Part shown: positions 12,276-24,600 of the stretch, piece after piece | Layout of the letters: each line of letters begins with the position of its first letter | Position numbering within the stretch: the stretch's first letter is position 1 | DNA from: Cenococcum geophilum 1.58 | Taxonomy: Eukaryota > Ascomycota > Dothideomycetes > Gloniales > Gloniaceae | NCBI GenBank assembly: GCA_001692895.1 | Contig: KV748181.1 | Coordinates: 2,919,640 to 2,983,639 of the forward strand | Length of the DNA: 64,000 nt | Direction of reading: 5' to 3' | Translations under genes and position numbers: made by a program | The notes under the pieces: model-generated | The model's input: only the letters and a program-made list of their open reading frames with translations | Told to the model about the DNA's origin: nothing | The model's database searches: none

Positions 12276-13910
12276 TTTACCTTAGAAGCTTAGACTAAGA
12301 AATCGATTGCGGATATAGGAATATCCGAGCCGTCCGCTAAGCTGATTTAGGACGTCAATCGTTTTCTTAGTCTGAGGGACTTTGGCGAGATTTATAGAAA
12401 ACCTAAATATCGTTTATATAAGAAGACCTTATTAACTTTAACGAAATTAATCTACCCTCCCACAATACCTGTCGGTATAAAAATTACACTAAATTATAGA
12501 GAAAAGCCTACTCTATAAGTTATAAGATCTTTAGCTCCTTATACGCGCGCGATATTAAGAGGAATTCATCGCCATAGAGGCCCCAATTCTACTACTAAGC
12601 CGCTCAGTAAACACTAACGCTAAACGCTTACGCCCACGCCGCCAGCCCTTTGCGTAGAGCTGTGGAGCTTTATAAAAGCTCTACGGAACGAAGCTTAAGG
12701 GGAGACCTATATGGAGCTCTGCATGGAGCCCTGCACGGAGCTCTACTAAAGCTCTATATAAAGCTCTGCTCGAAGCTCTGCTTAAAGCTCTACTTAAAGC
12801 CCTATTATTAATTCCTATTACCAAATACTAACTAAGTTGCGTTGTCGACAGTGGTAATTATAAATCGTAGTTGTTAGGTCTATCGTTAGTATTATTATTA
12901 GCGTTTCGCCACCTACCTTATATATATATAGTCTCTTTTCTTTACCTATATAGAGCTCTAAAGCTCTACTAACACGCAGTACTAATATACTAGGAAGGTT
13001 CTATAATCGCCCGTATAAACGCCCGTACAAACGCCCATATAATTAATTGATTAATTGCCCACATAATTATCTCTATAAATGTCTGCAATTAATCGCCCGT
13101 ATAAATGTCTGCGCGTTTGTATAGCTACGCGCCTGTATATAGCTTTGCACAAAGCTCTGCGTGAAGCTCTACATAAAGCTCTGCACGAAGCTCTGTATAA
13201 AGCTTTGCACGAAGCTCTGTACGAAGCTCTGTATAAAGCTCTGTACGAAGCTCTGCACGAGGCTCTGCTGGGCTCTGTATAAAGCTTTACTAAGGCTCTA
13301 TACGAAGCTCTGCTAAGGCTCTGTACGGGGCTCTACTAAGGCTCTGCACGAGGCTCTGCTAAGACTCTGTACAAAGCTCTGCACGAAGCTTTGTATTAAG
13401 CTCTGCACGAAGCTTTACTAAGGCTCTGCACGAGGCTCTGCCCCCTAGCAGTAGTGGAGGTATTCCGGCCTAAGGGAGGATATTTTCAAGGAAGGACCTA
13501 AGTATAGCACCTACTAGGTGTTGCAATAGCTTTAAGTAGTAGATATCTACGTATCTATATAATTTTATCTATATTAGCAGACTATTTAATAAGATATAAT
13601 ATATGCTTAGGCTTTTAATAACGCGTTTTTTAACTTTAACAAAATTGATGTTAGGACTAAGCAATAGCTATATTATAAATTTTATACCATTTAGAAGCCC
13701 TAAGTCTTAAAAATAATGTATAAACTTTTAGTAATATTAACGCGTTATATAAATAAATGAATTAGATATCCGTAATCTCTATTTAGCGGATTTTACTTAG
13801 GTTTTTAACAAAACTCGCCAAACGCCCTTAGACGTGATTTTGCAATTCGGAAGACGGCGTAGGTTATTCTAACGCTAGCTAAAAAATCACGTCTAAGCTC
13901 GCTAAGGTAA
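12276..13910. mobile_element. TIR element carrying a 12-bp minisatellite, 8-bp TSD
   Basis: The left end TTTACCTTAG and right end CTAAGGTAA are inverted. The arms extend roughly 150 bp with patchy matches (AGCTTAGAC, TTTGGCGAG, AAACCTAA in the same order). The 8-bp sequence TATATAGG flanks both sides (12268-12275, 13911-13918). Each arm also folds on itself: 12289-12378 pairs a TTAGACTAAGAAATCGATTG-like block with its inverse, and 13827-13895 pairs TTAGACGTGATTTT with AAAATCACGTCTAA. The interior holds the minisatellite and AT-rich unique DNA, with no transposase. An 8-bp duplication is typical of hAT and some other superfamilies; the family is not recognised. Confidence 0.65.
12655..13442. 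repeat. 12-bp minisatellite (GCTCTGCACGAA-type), array 1
   Basis: Degenerate tandem copies of a 12-bp unit, GCTCTGCACGAA or GCTCTACACGAA with variants, interspersed with CGCCCGTATAAA-like words (13000-13100). The unit has no stop in some frames, so open frames encoding HEAL/HKAL-like tetrapeptides appear on both strands. They are a by-product of the period being a multiple of three. The same unit forms two larger arrays at 35370 and 59983. Confidence 0.9.
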
Positions 13911-14316
13911 TATATAGGTAGTGCTATAAGGGTTACTAATTGTGCTAGGGCATTGTAGGCCGTTCTTATATTGCTTATAGTCTAATTTAAAGGGTTTTGG
14001 GCTTTATACCGTTTAGCGCATGCCTTAATTTAGTAAAGGCCTTAGTTAATAGCTAAGCACTAGTCCGTAAGTTCCTTTAGCGTCTATATAATAGCAAAAA
14101 CTAGTAGTACGGCTTGCTGCAGGTCTAGGGTAAGCTTATTAAATAGGTCTAGCATTAAATCTTTCTAGGGAATTTAAGCTTGGCCGGCTAGGTACAAAAA
14201 GCGGGTCTAAAAGGCTAAGAAGGTCTCTATTGTTTTTATATTTAGGCTTTTATAATTAAGTTAGGCGTTTTATACTTTAAAGGGGTCCTTATAAATAAAA
14301 GACAGGTAAATAATTA

Positions 14317-14739
14317 ACGTATTTCATCACCGAGTGTCCGACATCACCGAGTGTCCGACGTCAAAATGCACCAAAATCTAGGAAATTCATACTTTAATAT
14401 CTTGACAACCACTTAATAATAAATTCTAATAATTTATATTTGGACTTTTATATACACTTTACAGCTTCTATTAAAGTCGCATAGTACCTAGTTAAATAGC
14501 CCCTAAGATATTAAATTTGGGGGCTAAAATAAGGCCAAAATTTTATATCTTAGGGGCTGCTTAACTAGGTACCATGCAACTTTAATAGAAGCTGTAAAGT
14601 GTATATAAAAGTCCAAATATAAATTATTAGAATTTATTATTAAGTGGTTGTCAAGATATTAAAGTATAAATTTCCCAGATTTTGGTGCATTTTGACGTCG
14701 GACACTCGGTGATGTCGGACACTCGGTAATGAAATACGT
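14317..14739. mobile_element. Foldback MITE I (423 bp) with ACGT termini, TA target site
   Basis: Almost a perfect palindrome. The left arm begins ACGTATTTCATCACCGAGTG and the right arm ends with its inverse; the arms are about 200 bp each and meet near 14525. TA flanks both ends (14315-14316, 14740-14741). The outer part repeats the word CACCGAGTGTCCGAC twice in each arm. It is non-coding and sits inside gypsy C gag, whose frame continues on the other side. Ends and target match those of pogo-I and foldback II, suggesting mobilisation by a pogo-type transposase. Confidence 0.85.
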
Positions 14740-15414
14740 TATCTCTTTTTTAAAGAGGAAGAGCTTTACTAAGTTTTATGCATACTATAGACATAGGCAC
14801 ATCTATATATCCCCGCCAGTACGGCTAAAGACGTAGGCTATTTTAGCCTAAGTAATAGGAAAGTAATCTGCATTAACTTTAAGCTTATTCTATAATTAAA
14901 GCTTCTAATTATTAAATATAGGGTTAGTTCCGTTTATAAATAATAGGGGGCCCGCGACCTTTACGGACTGCAATAATACTAATACTATACATTAGGCTAG
15001 AGCCTTAAGGACTATAGTAAGTCTCTAAGTGTCTAATAATTCCTTACTAGGTATAGGGGGTTCTCTAGCTTTAAGTAACTCTTAAAGTTATTTAATTTCG
15101 GTATTAGCTATTATAAGCTCTACATAGGAGTTTAAGTTAGTTGCTGTTTTACTATTAGAGGTATTTAAGGGTCCTATAGCTGCTTTACCGGCTGCTATAT
15201 TTCTTAGCATTATAGTATAATTATTGGGGTAACCTTTAGTAGGATTCTATAGGGGTTCTAGTCTATATCTATTCTATAGGTTTTATTATTCTTTTCTATT
15301 CTTCTAGTTCTAGTAATATTCTTTAGGTTTAATTTTGTATTCTATTCTAATTTGCAGTCTATAAATATATTTAAGTTCCTTCTTAAGAAAAAAGGGTAGT
15401 TAAGCTTTAGATAA

Positions 15415-15691
15415 TGTTAGCAACTTAGTTAATTAAGGCATAAGTATAGTAAGAGGGACGCGTAAGCCTATATAATTAGTAGTCTATAAATAAGGATCTA
15501 AAGTTAGAAAAAGGAAAGAAGACGGAGGGTGGCGTTGCTTAATGTTATATACAATCCTCTAGTTACGTAATAGTAACTGTCTAAAACTATATAAGACTAT
15601 CTATAACTATCTATAACTGTCCGCGATAATCCACCAATATCTATTAGCTATAATTTACTAATTTCCACTAGTTTCTACTAGCGCCGTAACA
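15415..15691 (-). repeat. 5' LTR of gypsy C
   Basis: It starts TGTTAGCAAC and ends GCGCCGTAACA, followed by the target duplication ATTAG at 15692-15696. About 277 bp long, and a partner to 7600-7896. Confidence 0.9.
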
Positions 15692-15700
15692 ATTAGTATA

Positions 15701-17734
15701 CAGTTAAATCTCTTTAGTACGATACGGTTGGTTTGGCCGAGCGTATTGTAATACTAAGGGTATCGTTGTATTACATACTTGTATATAAAATACACCCAAA
15801 TTTAAAATTAGGTAATAATATTATGTATCTACGCTTATAAAGTTATAATTAAGCGATCGGCTACACCAAAATATATCGCGATCGATTGCTGTTTGGTGTT
15901 TTAAGGTCGTCGGCCTTAAAGCCGACGCTTATGCCTTAATAGAGTCGTAATTACGTCTCTATTAGAATCGCTTTGCTACTCCTTATAGAGATGAAGCTTT
16001 TATAAGGCCACGAGCGCCTTACTAAGCTTAATTTGAGGCTGCTTAATAACTTCTTTATCTGTTTCTATATCGCGATCGGGCCCTGTATAGAGCTCTACTA
16101 CGTACTTAATAAGATCCTCTGACGAATCCTCTACCTCCTTACCCGGTAGCTTAATAAAATCCTAAATATTTATTACATCGCGAATTCTTCCTACGGCCTT
16201 TAGTTGTTCCACTATTTGCTCCATCTTAGTAATAATAGGAGGATCTATATAGTCCTAAGGGCAAGGCCGTAGGCCTATATAAAAGCTAAATAATATAGAC
16301 TTAATAAAGCAATTCTTGATCATCTGTGGTGTAACTTCTACATAAGCTTTAATTGACTATCGAATTACCCATAAGACGTAGATTTACTTAATTGGATCCT
16401 TACCTTAAAGTAAGCGCTCCACTATAAATTATAGCTAGTATCGCCTGTAAAGCAGCTTAAAGTTTACAATTATCCCTTAATTAAGAGGCTGGTATACTAA
16501 GGTGTAATTAGGAGAAAGGAACTCTACGCGCGTATTCTTAAGAGAGCCATTCTTAATTAGTGTTTAAATAGCTGCTTTATGGGCGCTAAAGCCGTTAATT
16601 AAGAGGAGTATCTTCCTGCAGTGTATCCTTTTATTAAACTAGGTAAGCCACTTAAGCATAATCACCGTCGTTATCCAGGCCTTTTTATTATACCTCTACG
16701 TAACATTTAATAAGGCTATATTAATACGATTAGCTGTAAAGTAATATGGCTGTTATAATAAGCTAATTATAAGGAGAGGAAGCTTGTCTAAGCCATCTAC
16801 ATTAAAGTAATAGCCTAGGGTAATCCATGCCTTCTGCTTCTTTGTTTATAATTAAGGCTTAGTAGCTAATATAGTATTTTATATAGCCTTCCAAAATAGC
16901 CCGGTCTTATCTATATTGTAAACGTCCCCTAGTAAATAAGGCGCGATAATTACTTAAAGCTCTATTATGCGATCTTCTGCTCCCTCTATATTAACTAAGA
17001 CAGCCTTACTATGCTGCTTTCTCTTACAAATACCGTTGCGAGATTTAAAGCCTTCTAATTAGCTAAGTAACTCCTTCGGCTCTACTGTTTCCGCTAGTAT
17101 AGGTATTTATTACTATAATTAAGTGGCAGTAGCGCGTATAAGATTACTAGTAATAGGAATATAAGAGTTTTATAGGCGTTAGTGCTACTTAAAGAGAGCC
17201 TCCTCTAAGAGAGGCTGTTTACTACCTTTTTATTACTCTCGCGTGCCTTACCTAGATAGTAATTTAGCTATATTAAGCTTCTAGAATTTGTCGCCTAGTA
17301 TTTCTAATATTAAGGATTAACTGATTTTTTAACGGCGGAAGTTGCTTACCTATAGAGTAATCTACTTTTATAATTTATTAGGGTGTTTTTAGTGGTAAGC
17401 GCGTATCTTCTGGCGCTCATAATCAGAGAACCCGTGGCGGCGTGGCCTTTTAGGATTTTTATGTCTTGCTATAATAAATAAGGTAGAATTAAGTATGGAG
17501 AGCAAGATCTGAGGGTTATTTTAATAGATTTTAATAGCTGAACTTGCGGTGAGTAAAGGCTAAATCTGACGAATTAAAATCTGCTTTTACCGATATTAGT
17601 AGTAGGTGCTTAACGATATCGTCAAAAGTCAGATTATCGTAATATTACACCAAAAAAGGGTTGATTAAGGGGTGTAGATCGTAATATAAATAATATCGTT
17701 ATATACCCAATATCGTAATAAAGAGATTTGACTG
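15701..17734 (-). mobile_element. pogo/Tc1-mariner element II (2.03 kb)
   Basis: Terminal inverted repeats: the left starts CAGTTAAATCTCTTTAGTAC and the right, reversed, CAGTCAAATCTCTTTATTAC. Both flanks carry TA (15699-15700, 17735-17736), the Tc1/mariner target. A single minus-strand transposase gene fills the element. It lies next to the gypsy C LTR, inserted in what remains of the sequence downstream of the hAT fragment. RIP-type stops are fewer than in the gypsy elements. Confidence 0.9.
15960..17480 (-). pseudogene. pogo-type transposase of element II
   Basis: The minus-strand reading starts with a helix-turn-helix/CENP-B-like region (HGFSDYERQKIRAY, LEEALFK*H*RL). The DDE_1 catalytic domain follows: GDVYNIDKTGLFW (first Asp, usually DETG), a middle block ITLGYYFNVDGLDKLPLL, NKKAWITTVIMLKWL, LLLINGFSAH (second Asp mutated to Asn) and LKNTRVEFLSPNYTLVYQPL then *GIIVNFK (third catalytic Asp lost within a stop or substitution). 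The family cuts and pastes at TA. At about 500 residues the length is normal. Several TAA/TAG stops and the D-to-N change make it inactive. Confidence 0.85.
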
Positions 17735-17737
17735 TAG

Positions 17738-19472
17738 AAGATAGTAGTTCTAAATTTTGAACCCTTATAATTTAAGATACTTAAATTCGTATACGATTTC
17801 CCTATAGTAGGGCACCCTGGCCGTATAAAGACCTATAAAATTATTTAACGAGTATATTACTAGCCTATAATGCACGACTATGTATTAAAAATATATTTAA
17901 GCATATAGAACGCGCGTTTGTGGAAAGACTTCTTATATAAAGAAATAAGGAGTACTTTAATCGTTGCTAATTCTAATATAAAAATAGCGAGATATCTTAA
18001 TTAACTTTATAGTTAACTTGCCTAGCAGTAATAAGTTTACGAATATTATAGTAGTTATTAATTATCTTATAAAAATGTGATATATAATTCCCATAGACTT
18101 AATTAATGCGATATTAATAGCCGAATATTTTATTAAGTATGTTTTTAAGCTATATAGACTTCCTAACTTAATAATATCTAACTATAAAAGCTAGTTTATT
18201 TTAGACTTCTAGTAAGCCCTATATAAATAATTAAGTATATAAATACAACTCTTAACCGTATTTTATTTAGAGATAGATAGCTAAACTAAAATTATAAACA
18301 TAATTATAGAATAATACCTATAAATATACTACTTCTACCTATAAAACGACTAGGAAAAGTAGCTACCTTTAACTAAGTTTACTGCTAATAATACAATAAA
18401 TAAATTAATAGGTGTAATGCCGTTTTATATAACCTACGGATAAGACCCTTAACTTAGATTTAAACTATAACCTAAAATTAATATAATAGGACCCACGATT
18501 AAGCGAATTTAGCTAATTAACGTATATAACTTTGCTAATTAAATAAAGTAGTTAACGGAACTATTATAAAGTAAATTAATATGCGCTTAAATAGTATAAA
18601 AATGGTATATAAATAAAGGACAAGCTCTTACGTAGGACTTTAAGGAAGGTAATATAGTTTACCTAAATATACAAAACCTAAAGACTTAACGGCCCTTAAA
18701 GAAACTTAATTAGAAGTTTATAGGTCTGTACCAAATTAAGAAGAAATTAAGCCCATATGCCTATAAACTTAAACTACTAACTAAGATAAAAATACACCCA
18801 ATGTTTTACGTAAGCTTACTATAGTCTTTAAAAAGTAAACCTATAACTTATAAAGTGCCGCCACTACCTCTTATAATTATTAATAATAGTAACGGTTCTT
18901 ATTTTATTAACTTAATTAATAATATATAATCTAAATATAATCTAAATAATTTAAACTTCTTATTAAATAGGAAGGATATAAAATATAAACCTAGGAAACC
19001 TATAACTAGATTAAGGCTAACGCGCCTTTTTTAGTAAAAGAATTCTATAAAGACTATCCTTTGCGGCCTACTCTAGCTAAATAGATATAATATAAAAGTA
19101 AATAATTGCTACCTAATATAAATATATAAAACACGATAGTAGGAAGCTTAAAATTAAAAAGGACTTAAAATATATTTTAACGTTTATAATACGGTTATAT
19201 AATACAGAAGATATTAAAGAACTTTAACTAGCGGTTAAAGTTATCTAATTAGTTAGATTTGCCTTGCTAAAACCTACTATAAAGATATTAGTTCTGCTTA
19301 CCGCCTTAACTAAGCTAATAGCGATGTTCTATCCTAGGGATAGAAAATCCTAATTAGTCTATTTAATAATTAGAACCAGTAAAATTCTATACCGCTACCT
19401 AATACAATATATAATAAATTAGAAATTCTTAACTAAATTAAATTATTTTAGATCTTTGGCTAAAAAGGGGGG
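17738..19472 (+). pseudogene. gypsy E: integrase and chromodomain, 3' end of pol
   Basis: The forward frame begins inside the integrase zinc domain (FPIVGHPGRIKTYKII, then YY*PIMHDYV). The catalytic core follows, with DFIVNLPSSNKFTNIIVVINYL, SNYKS*FI and E*YL. Next come the GPY/F-type tail (NIVYLNIQNLKT, LSPYAYKLKLL, IHPMFYVSLL) and a chromodomain-like end (KDIKYKPRKPITRL, 18960-19030). Catalytic Asp residues are partly Asn. The 3' untranslated part (19090-19461) precedes a polypurine tract, AAAAAGGGGGG, ending at 19472. RT and RNase H are missing to the left, where the hAT/pogo-II block lies. Confidence 0.75.
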
Positions 19473-19808
19473 TAATATAATAGGACTAATCTAGTTATAG
19501 TAGGAATGTTTTAGTAAAACACTTAACAGACAAATTCTAACGCTTTAACTAAATTCTGCCAAATTCTGCTAGCTTAATTAACTTTTGCTAAATTAATTAA
19601 ATTCTACTAAAGTCCGTCGAAGACCGCGTGCGTATATATGTACGTATTGACCACTAAGACCCCTAACTATTTAATTATAAGATTCTCTCGTTATTCCTTT
19701 CTCTTCTTTACGTAATGTCTTGTACTCTACAAGAGCTATATACCCTTAGATTTAAATAAAATGTATATTATTCCTTTAAATCTCCCCTAAAGCCTCTTTG
19801 CGCCCTTA
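19473..19808 (+). repeat. 3' LTR of gypsy E, copy 1
   Basis: It directly follows the polypurine tract, starts TAATATAATAGGACTAATC (RIPed from TGTAACCGGACTAGCC as in the other copy) and runs to about CGCCCTTA. It matches 32742-33022. The exact 3' end is uncertain. Confidence 0.7.
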
Positions 19809-20292
19809 AACTTACTAGTTTATAATTACTTTAACTTTCTTTAGGTCTATTTATATACTATTTATAAACAACAACTCGGAGCTCTTGCTGCACCCGGCCT
19901 AAAAAGACTAAAACTAACCAAAAGAACCCTGAAAAACACCTAGAGAATCCCCCTAAGATGCATGCATCGCAGGGGAGGCATACATCGCACGACGGTGGTT
20001 CGCACTTACGCGTAACTGCCAGAACCACACCTAGCAATAGCCCTCTATAATAAAGACGGGCGAATACCATACTATAAAGCGGAAATACCTTTATTAAAAA
20101 GGTATCTAATAAAATATAAAGCCTATTAGACGCGTTTAGTATCCAGAATCGCAGGGGAGTAACTATTAGTTATAATAATCTAACATAGCTAGTAGAATGG
20201 CTCCGCTAGTCTAGCGAACCTTAGGCGCCCCTTTAGTAAACCCTTAATTAAATCCTCTAACGGCTAAGCAAAATTAAAAATAAATAAAACCC

Positions 20293-20339
20293 NNCTTTAC
20301 CGGCGAACNNCACCTAGGCCGCNNTAGCTGCNCTTNTAN
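20293..20339. other. Nine ambiguous bases (N)
   Basis: N at 20293-20294, 20309-20310, 20323-20324, 20332, 20336 and 20339, between the LINE leader and ORF1. They are scattered single or paired calls, not a scaffold gap, and suggest low-quality or collapsed repeat sequence here. Confidence 0.95.
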
Positions 20340-21640
20340 AGTATAGGGAACTTACCCCCCTTAAGATAATAACTGGGTATATAATTATAATATAACTAAA
20401 TATAGAAAAAGTAGAGGGGCTTAGGGGATAATTAGAAACAGAAGTCCTTATAGAGATTTATAAAGAGGTTTATAACGCTATTATAGTCTAATACCTTAGG
20501 AGCGGAGACATTAGAGTTACCCTAAAGGACTAATAGGTAAAGGAATAAGCTATAAGGGTAGGGGATAGACTAGGAGAACGTATTAGCATAAAAGTCCTCC
20601 GCGAGGATTACCTAGTTAAAGTCCTAGCGGTGCCTATAAGCCTTAGGGTAGAAAAGGGACGTTAGGTAGATAATATAGTAATTATATAAAAGATAGTAAG
20701 ATAAATAGAACGCCTTATACTAGGACTCGAGATTACCTAAATTTAATAGCTTTAATAGGAAAATATAAACTAAGCAAATAATAAGAATAATAAGAGGATA
20801 TAAGGGTTACTAGAAACTCGCTAAGGAGACGCCGGACGAATATATAGCTCCTTTATCGTTAGTATATATACACTAGGAATATAAAAACTTCTTATCTAAA
20901 AAGGAATAATTATAAACGGCCTTATATATAATATAAGGCTCTATAACTATAGACTACGCCTAGAATAATACTATCGCTGCGTATAATAGGGACACACTTA
21001 ATCCACATACGTAGTATAGGTGTGCTGCGGCCACTATATAGGCCCCTATAATATAAGACACTACTTAAATTATAACTAAATAAAATGTGTAAACTGCCAC
21101 TAAAGCATATATAAGGCGTAGGAGAGAGAAAACTACATTAAATATAGGAGATAGAAGGTAAGGGCTTAATAGCTGCGGGAATAACTATACATGAGGTTAT
21201 ATAAATAGAAATAATAGGCAATAAGCTAGGGGAGCGCAGGTGCCTTTCTAGCATTTCCTACCTTTAATACTAGGGGGCTAGGCTAGCTATCCCAAGCCTT
21301 AACGGGCTAGAAGTGACGCTATGTGATATTACTAGACTATATAGGGATATAAGGGTTACAGAGGATATAAGGGAGAGGACGCCCTATAGGAAGACCCTTA
21401 TAGACAGCTATAGTAAGCTTAAGACCGGGATAATTAAGAATTAGACTTAACGTAGTAAATATAATATTTATAGCCAACTCTTAAAGGGTATATAGCTAAC
21501 TAGTAAGAATAGGGGAAGAACTAGAGATAATAATAGATTTTGATATAGAAGCGCTAGTAAGAACATAAGATATAGGAATAGAAAGCTTTATACAAAATAA
21601 GTAGTAACTAGGGTGTAGATATAAGAGATAAAAGTTTTAA
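20340..21640 (+). pseudogene. LINE ORF1 (RNA-binding, Gag-like)
   Basis: Degenerate forward frame upstream of ORF2, with pieces such as GDIRVTLKD, GDRLGERISIKVLREDYLVKVLAVPISLRVEKG and a Cys/His-rich zone near 20990-21120 (H..YRCAAAT). This fits the position and layout of ORF1 proteins of Tad/I-clade LINEs, which coat the RNA. Individual zinc knuckles cannot be defined. The assignment rests mainly on context. Confidence 0.5.
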
Positions 21641-21699
21641 ATATTTTAAAAAAAAGTAGAAATAGAAGAAGCGAAGAATAATAAAGAGGCGAAGGACCC

Positions 21700-24600
21700 T
21701 TGCTAGGGGTCCGCTACCTATCTATTATATAGTATAACTATAGCAATACAAACTACCGTCTTGTAAGGCCCTTACTAAATAGTCTAGACCTAGAGAAATA
21801 CCATATCCTTACTATATAAGAGCTATACTATAATACCTATATATAATTAACATACTGCCCCTAAGGATTTTAGCTCCTATATAAACTAAAAGTAGCCACA
21901 CGCGTGTACTTTATGATTAGTAAGACTAACGTGTTTTACCACTTATTCGTCAACACTAGTCACTTATTAACCCCAAAACTCCACTAAAAATCGGAAAAAC
22001 TGTACCTTAATATCTCGACAACGGCTTAATAATAAATTGCGAAATTTTATAATTGGCCTTTTATATATATTTTAAACCTCTTATTAAATTTAAAAAGTAA
22101 TCTATTAAGTGGCTTTAGAGATATTGCAATTTAGCTTAAAATTAGGGGCTAAAACTTAATATCTTAATAACGGCCAGGCTTATTACGCTAAAACTTTATT
22201 AAAACTTTTAATATAGATATAAAAGGCTAGTTATAAAATTTCGCAATTTATTATTAAGCCGTTGTCGAGATATTAAGGTGCAGTTTTTCCAATTTTTGGT
22301 GGGATTTTAGGGTTAACGAGTGACTAGTGTTGACGAATGAGTGGTAAAATACGTTATCGGCCTATCCTTATAGTTATAGCAGGCAGTTAATCTAGATATT
22401 ATAATTATAATAATTTAGATATATAGAGGACCGGTATAAATTATTAATATATATAACCCTAGGGTTGAAGGGGTTCCATAAATAGAGAATATTATATTAG
22501 TAATAAGCTTACTCAAAACTAAAGGTATAGAGTTTATCCTATTAGGAGACATAAACCTCCACTACCTATAGTAAAAGGGTATCTACGTCGCTGCTAAACA
22601 ATAGGTAGAGTGTATACTAAAAGCTATAGACACCTGGGGCCTTAAGCTAGCTACCCCCCCTAGAGTAATTATATAGTAATAAGGATCCGCTAAAAGTATA
22701 ATTAACCTTATATTTATAGACAAAGGCCTATACTAAAGACTTAAAAGGTATAACCCTAAAGAAGAATAGGCACTTACTTTAGACTATATCCCCATCTAAA
22801 TATAGCTAGATTTGGATATTAAAGCGCAACTAAATAGTAAAAGATACGTAATAAGGATGCTTAAGGCAAACAGTTTCCTTAATATAGTTAAATAACAACT
22901 TTAAGACCTAGAAGAAATCTACCTAATACTAAATAAGCGAGGCTTATTAACTACCCCTAAGGAAATTAACTAAGGACTAGAAAGGATCTAAGTAGTAATT
23001 AAAAATAAGCTAGAAGAGTACTGCCCAGTCTTAAGACCGGGCCCCTATACGCGATACGTATAGTCCGTATAATACGCGGTTCTTATAGCTAGCCAATAAT
23101 AAGTAAAAAGAAAATACTTAAGTAGCTACAACCTTAAAGATAAAAGACGATATAAAGATATAAGAAACTAGTTAAAGAATACCCTAAAAAAAGAAGTAAG
23201 GAATAACTGGAGACGATTTATAAACAAGTATATTTTTAACCCAAGCCTCCCCTATAATAAGGGCCTGTAGGCTATAGTAAAATAGGTAAAGAAAAAGGTA
23301 GGGCGATTAGCAGAGGACCTATACCTACTACCCCTATAAAGAGTAGGGGAATTATAGGCCACTAATAATAACGATAAGAAGGTAAAAATCTTTATAGAAA
23401 GGTTCTTCCCCTAACCAGCTCTAGTAGACCTTAGTAATATTATAAGTAAAGTACCGGTAACTCGCCTGCGGGTTAATAGCGATATAATAATAGAGGAAAT
23501 GGCCAGAACTATTAGCCGCCTTTTAAATAATATAGTATTAGGACTAGATAGGATTTTAAATAAGGCCTTAAAGATATATAGTCTATTTATAGCACCCTAG
23601 CTTATAGATATAGCTAGAGCATGCTTTACTATAGGCTACTACCCACAACTTAGAAGATCTATAATAACGGTTATCCTATAAAAAGAAGGTAAAGTAGATT
23701 ACTTAATCCTAGAAAGCTACCGCCCTATTACTTTAAAAAACACCCTTAGTAAAATCTTAGAAAAGGTAATAGCGGACCGTATAGCAGACACGGCTAAGGA
23801 ATACGCCTTACTACTATAGAGCTAAATAGAGGCAAGAAAGAACCGCTTAACACTATTAGCACTTACGCTACTTACTGCTACTATTAAATCTGCATAGGTA
23901 ATGCGAAGGGACTTTATAGTATTAATGCTTAGCCTAGATATTAGTGGCGCCTATAATAACATACCCCACAAGCGTCTCCTATATATCCTTAAGGTAAAAG
24001 GCTTCCTAAAATAGATTGTATAATTTATTTAAGGGTTTATAGGTTAGAAAGAAATATTACTAGTCTTTAGCGGATACTAGAGCCTCCCTATTACAGTTAT
24101 AATAGGAATACTATAAGGATTACCCCTTTTGCCTATACTCTTCTTTTTCTTTATAAGCAACCTACTTAACTTCTTTAAGGAAGGGGCGACCTAGGGGATA
24201 GGCTTCGTTAATAATATAAACCTAATTATATACGGGCCAATAGCCGCAGAGAATTGCAGAATACTAAAGAAAGCTTATAATACTTATATAGAATAGGTAA
24301 GACAATATAGAGTCTAATTCTTACCAGAGAAATACCAGTTAATCTATTTTATAAGAAAACGTAACTAATCTATAGATCTCTAGCATATAATTTAGATTTA
24401 AGGCTTTAGGGGTTAACCAGTTTAGGGCCTAAGGGTATTAGGAGTATGGGTAGACAATAAGCTCTAGTAGAGCGCATATACAGCGTAAGCGGCCTATAAG
24501 GGCTAAGTATAGTATATCGTATTATCTAGGATTGTTAATTCTATATAGGGCCTATACTTCTAAAGGTTACGCCTACTATATACAGCAGTTGTCCGGCTAA

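Larger units (their letters stand above)
12000..15400 (-). pseudogene. gag of gypsy C, interrupted by two insertions
   Basis: The gag N-terminal half lies at about 15300-14740, with FINGTNPIFNN, NADYFPI and AKIAYVFSRTGGDI (a conserved gag core). It continues after the foldback at 14314-13919, with FIYKDPFKVQNA, FNKLTLDLQQAVLLVFAII and IKACAKRYKAQNP. The C-terminal zinc knuckle sits near 12100-12180 as GAYFSYR*KGYYIKD, with the CX2CX4HX4C spacing kept but Cys/His changed to Tyr. The TIR element at 12276-13910 separates capsid from knuckle. A loss of this kind through TGC/TGT and CAC/CAT codons is what RIP predicts. Confidence 0.75.
7600..15691 (-). mobile_element. Complete chromodomain Ty3/gypsy retrotransposon C, copy 1
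   Basis: Two LTRs (7600-7896 and 15415-15691) bound a minus-strand element. The 5-bp duplication ATTAG occurs at 7595-7599 and 15692-15696. The order from the right is LTR, gag, zinc knuckle, protease, RT, RNase H, integrase, chromodomain, polypurine tract, LTR, as in chromoviruses. Two later insertions sit inside gag: a TIR element with a minisatellite (12276-13910) and a foldback MITE (14317-14739). Removing them leaves about 6 kb, normal for the family. All frames carry RIP-type stops, so the copy is dead. It inserted into the hAT remnant. Confidence 0.9.
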
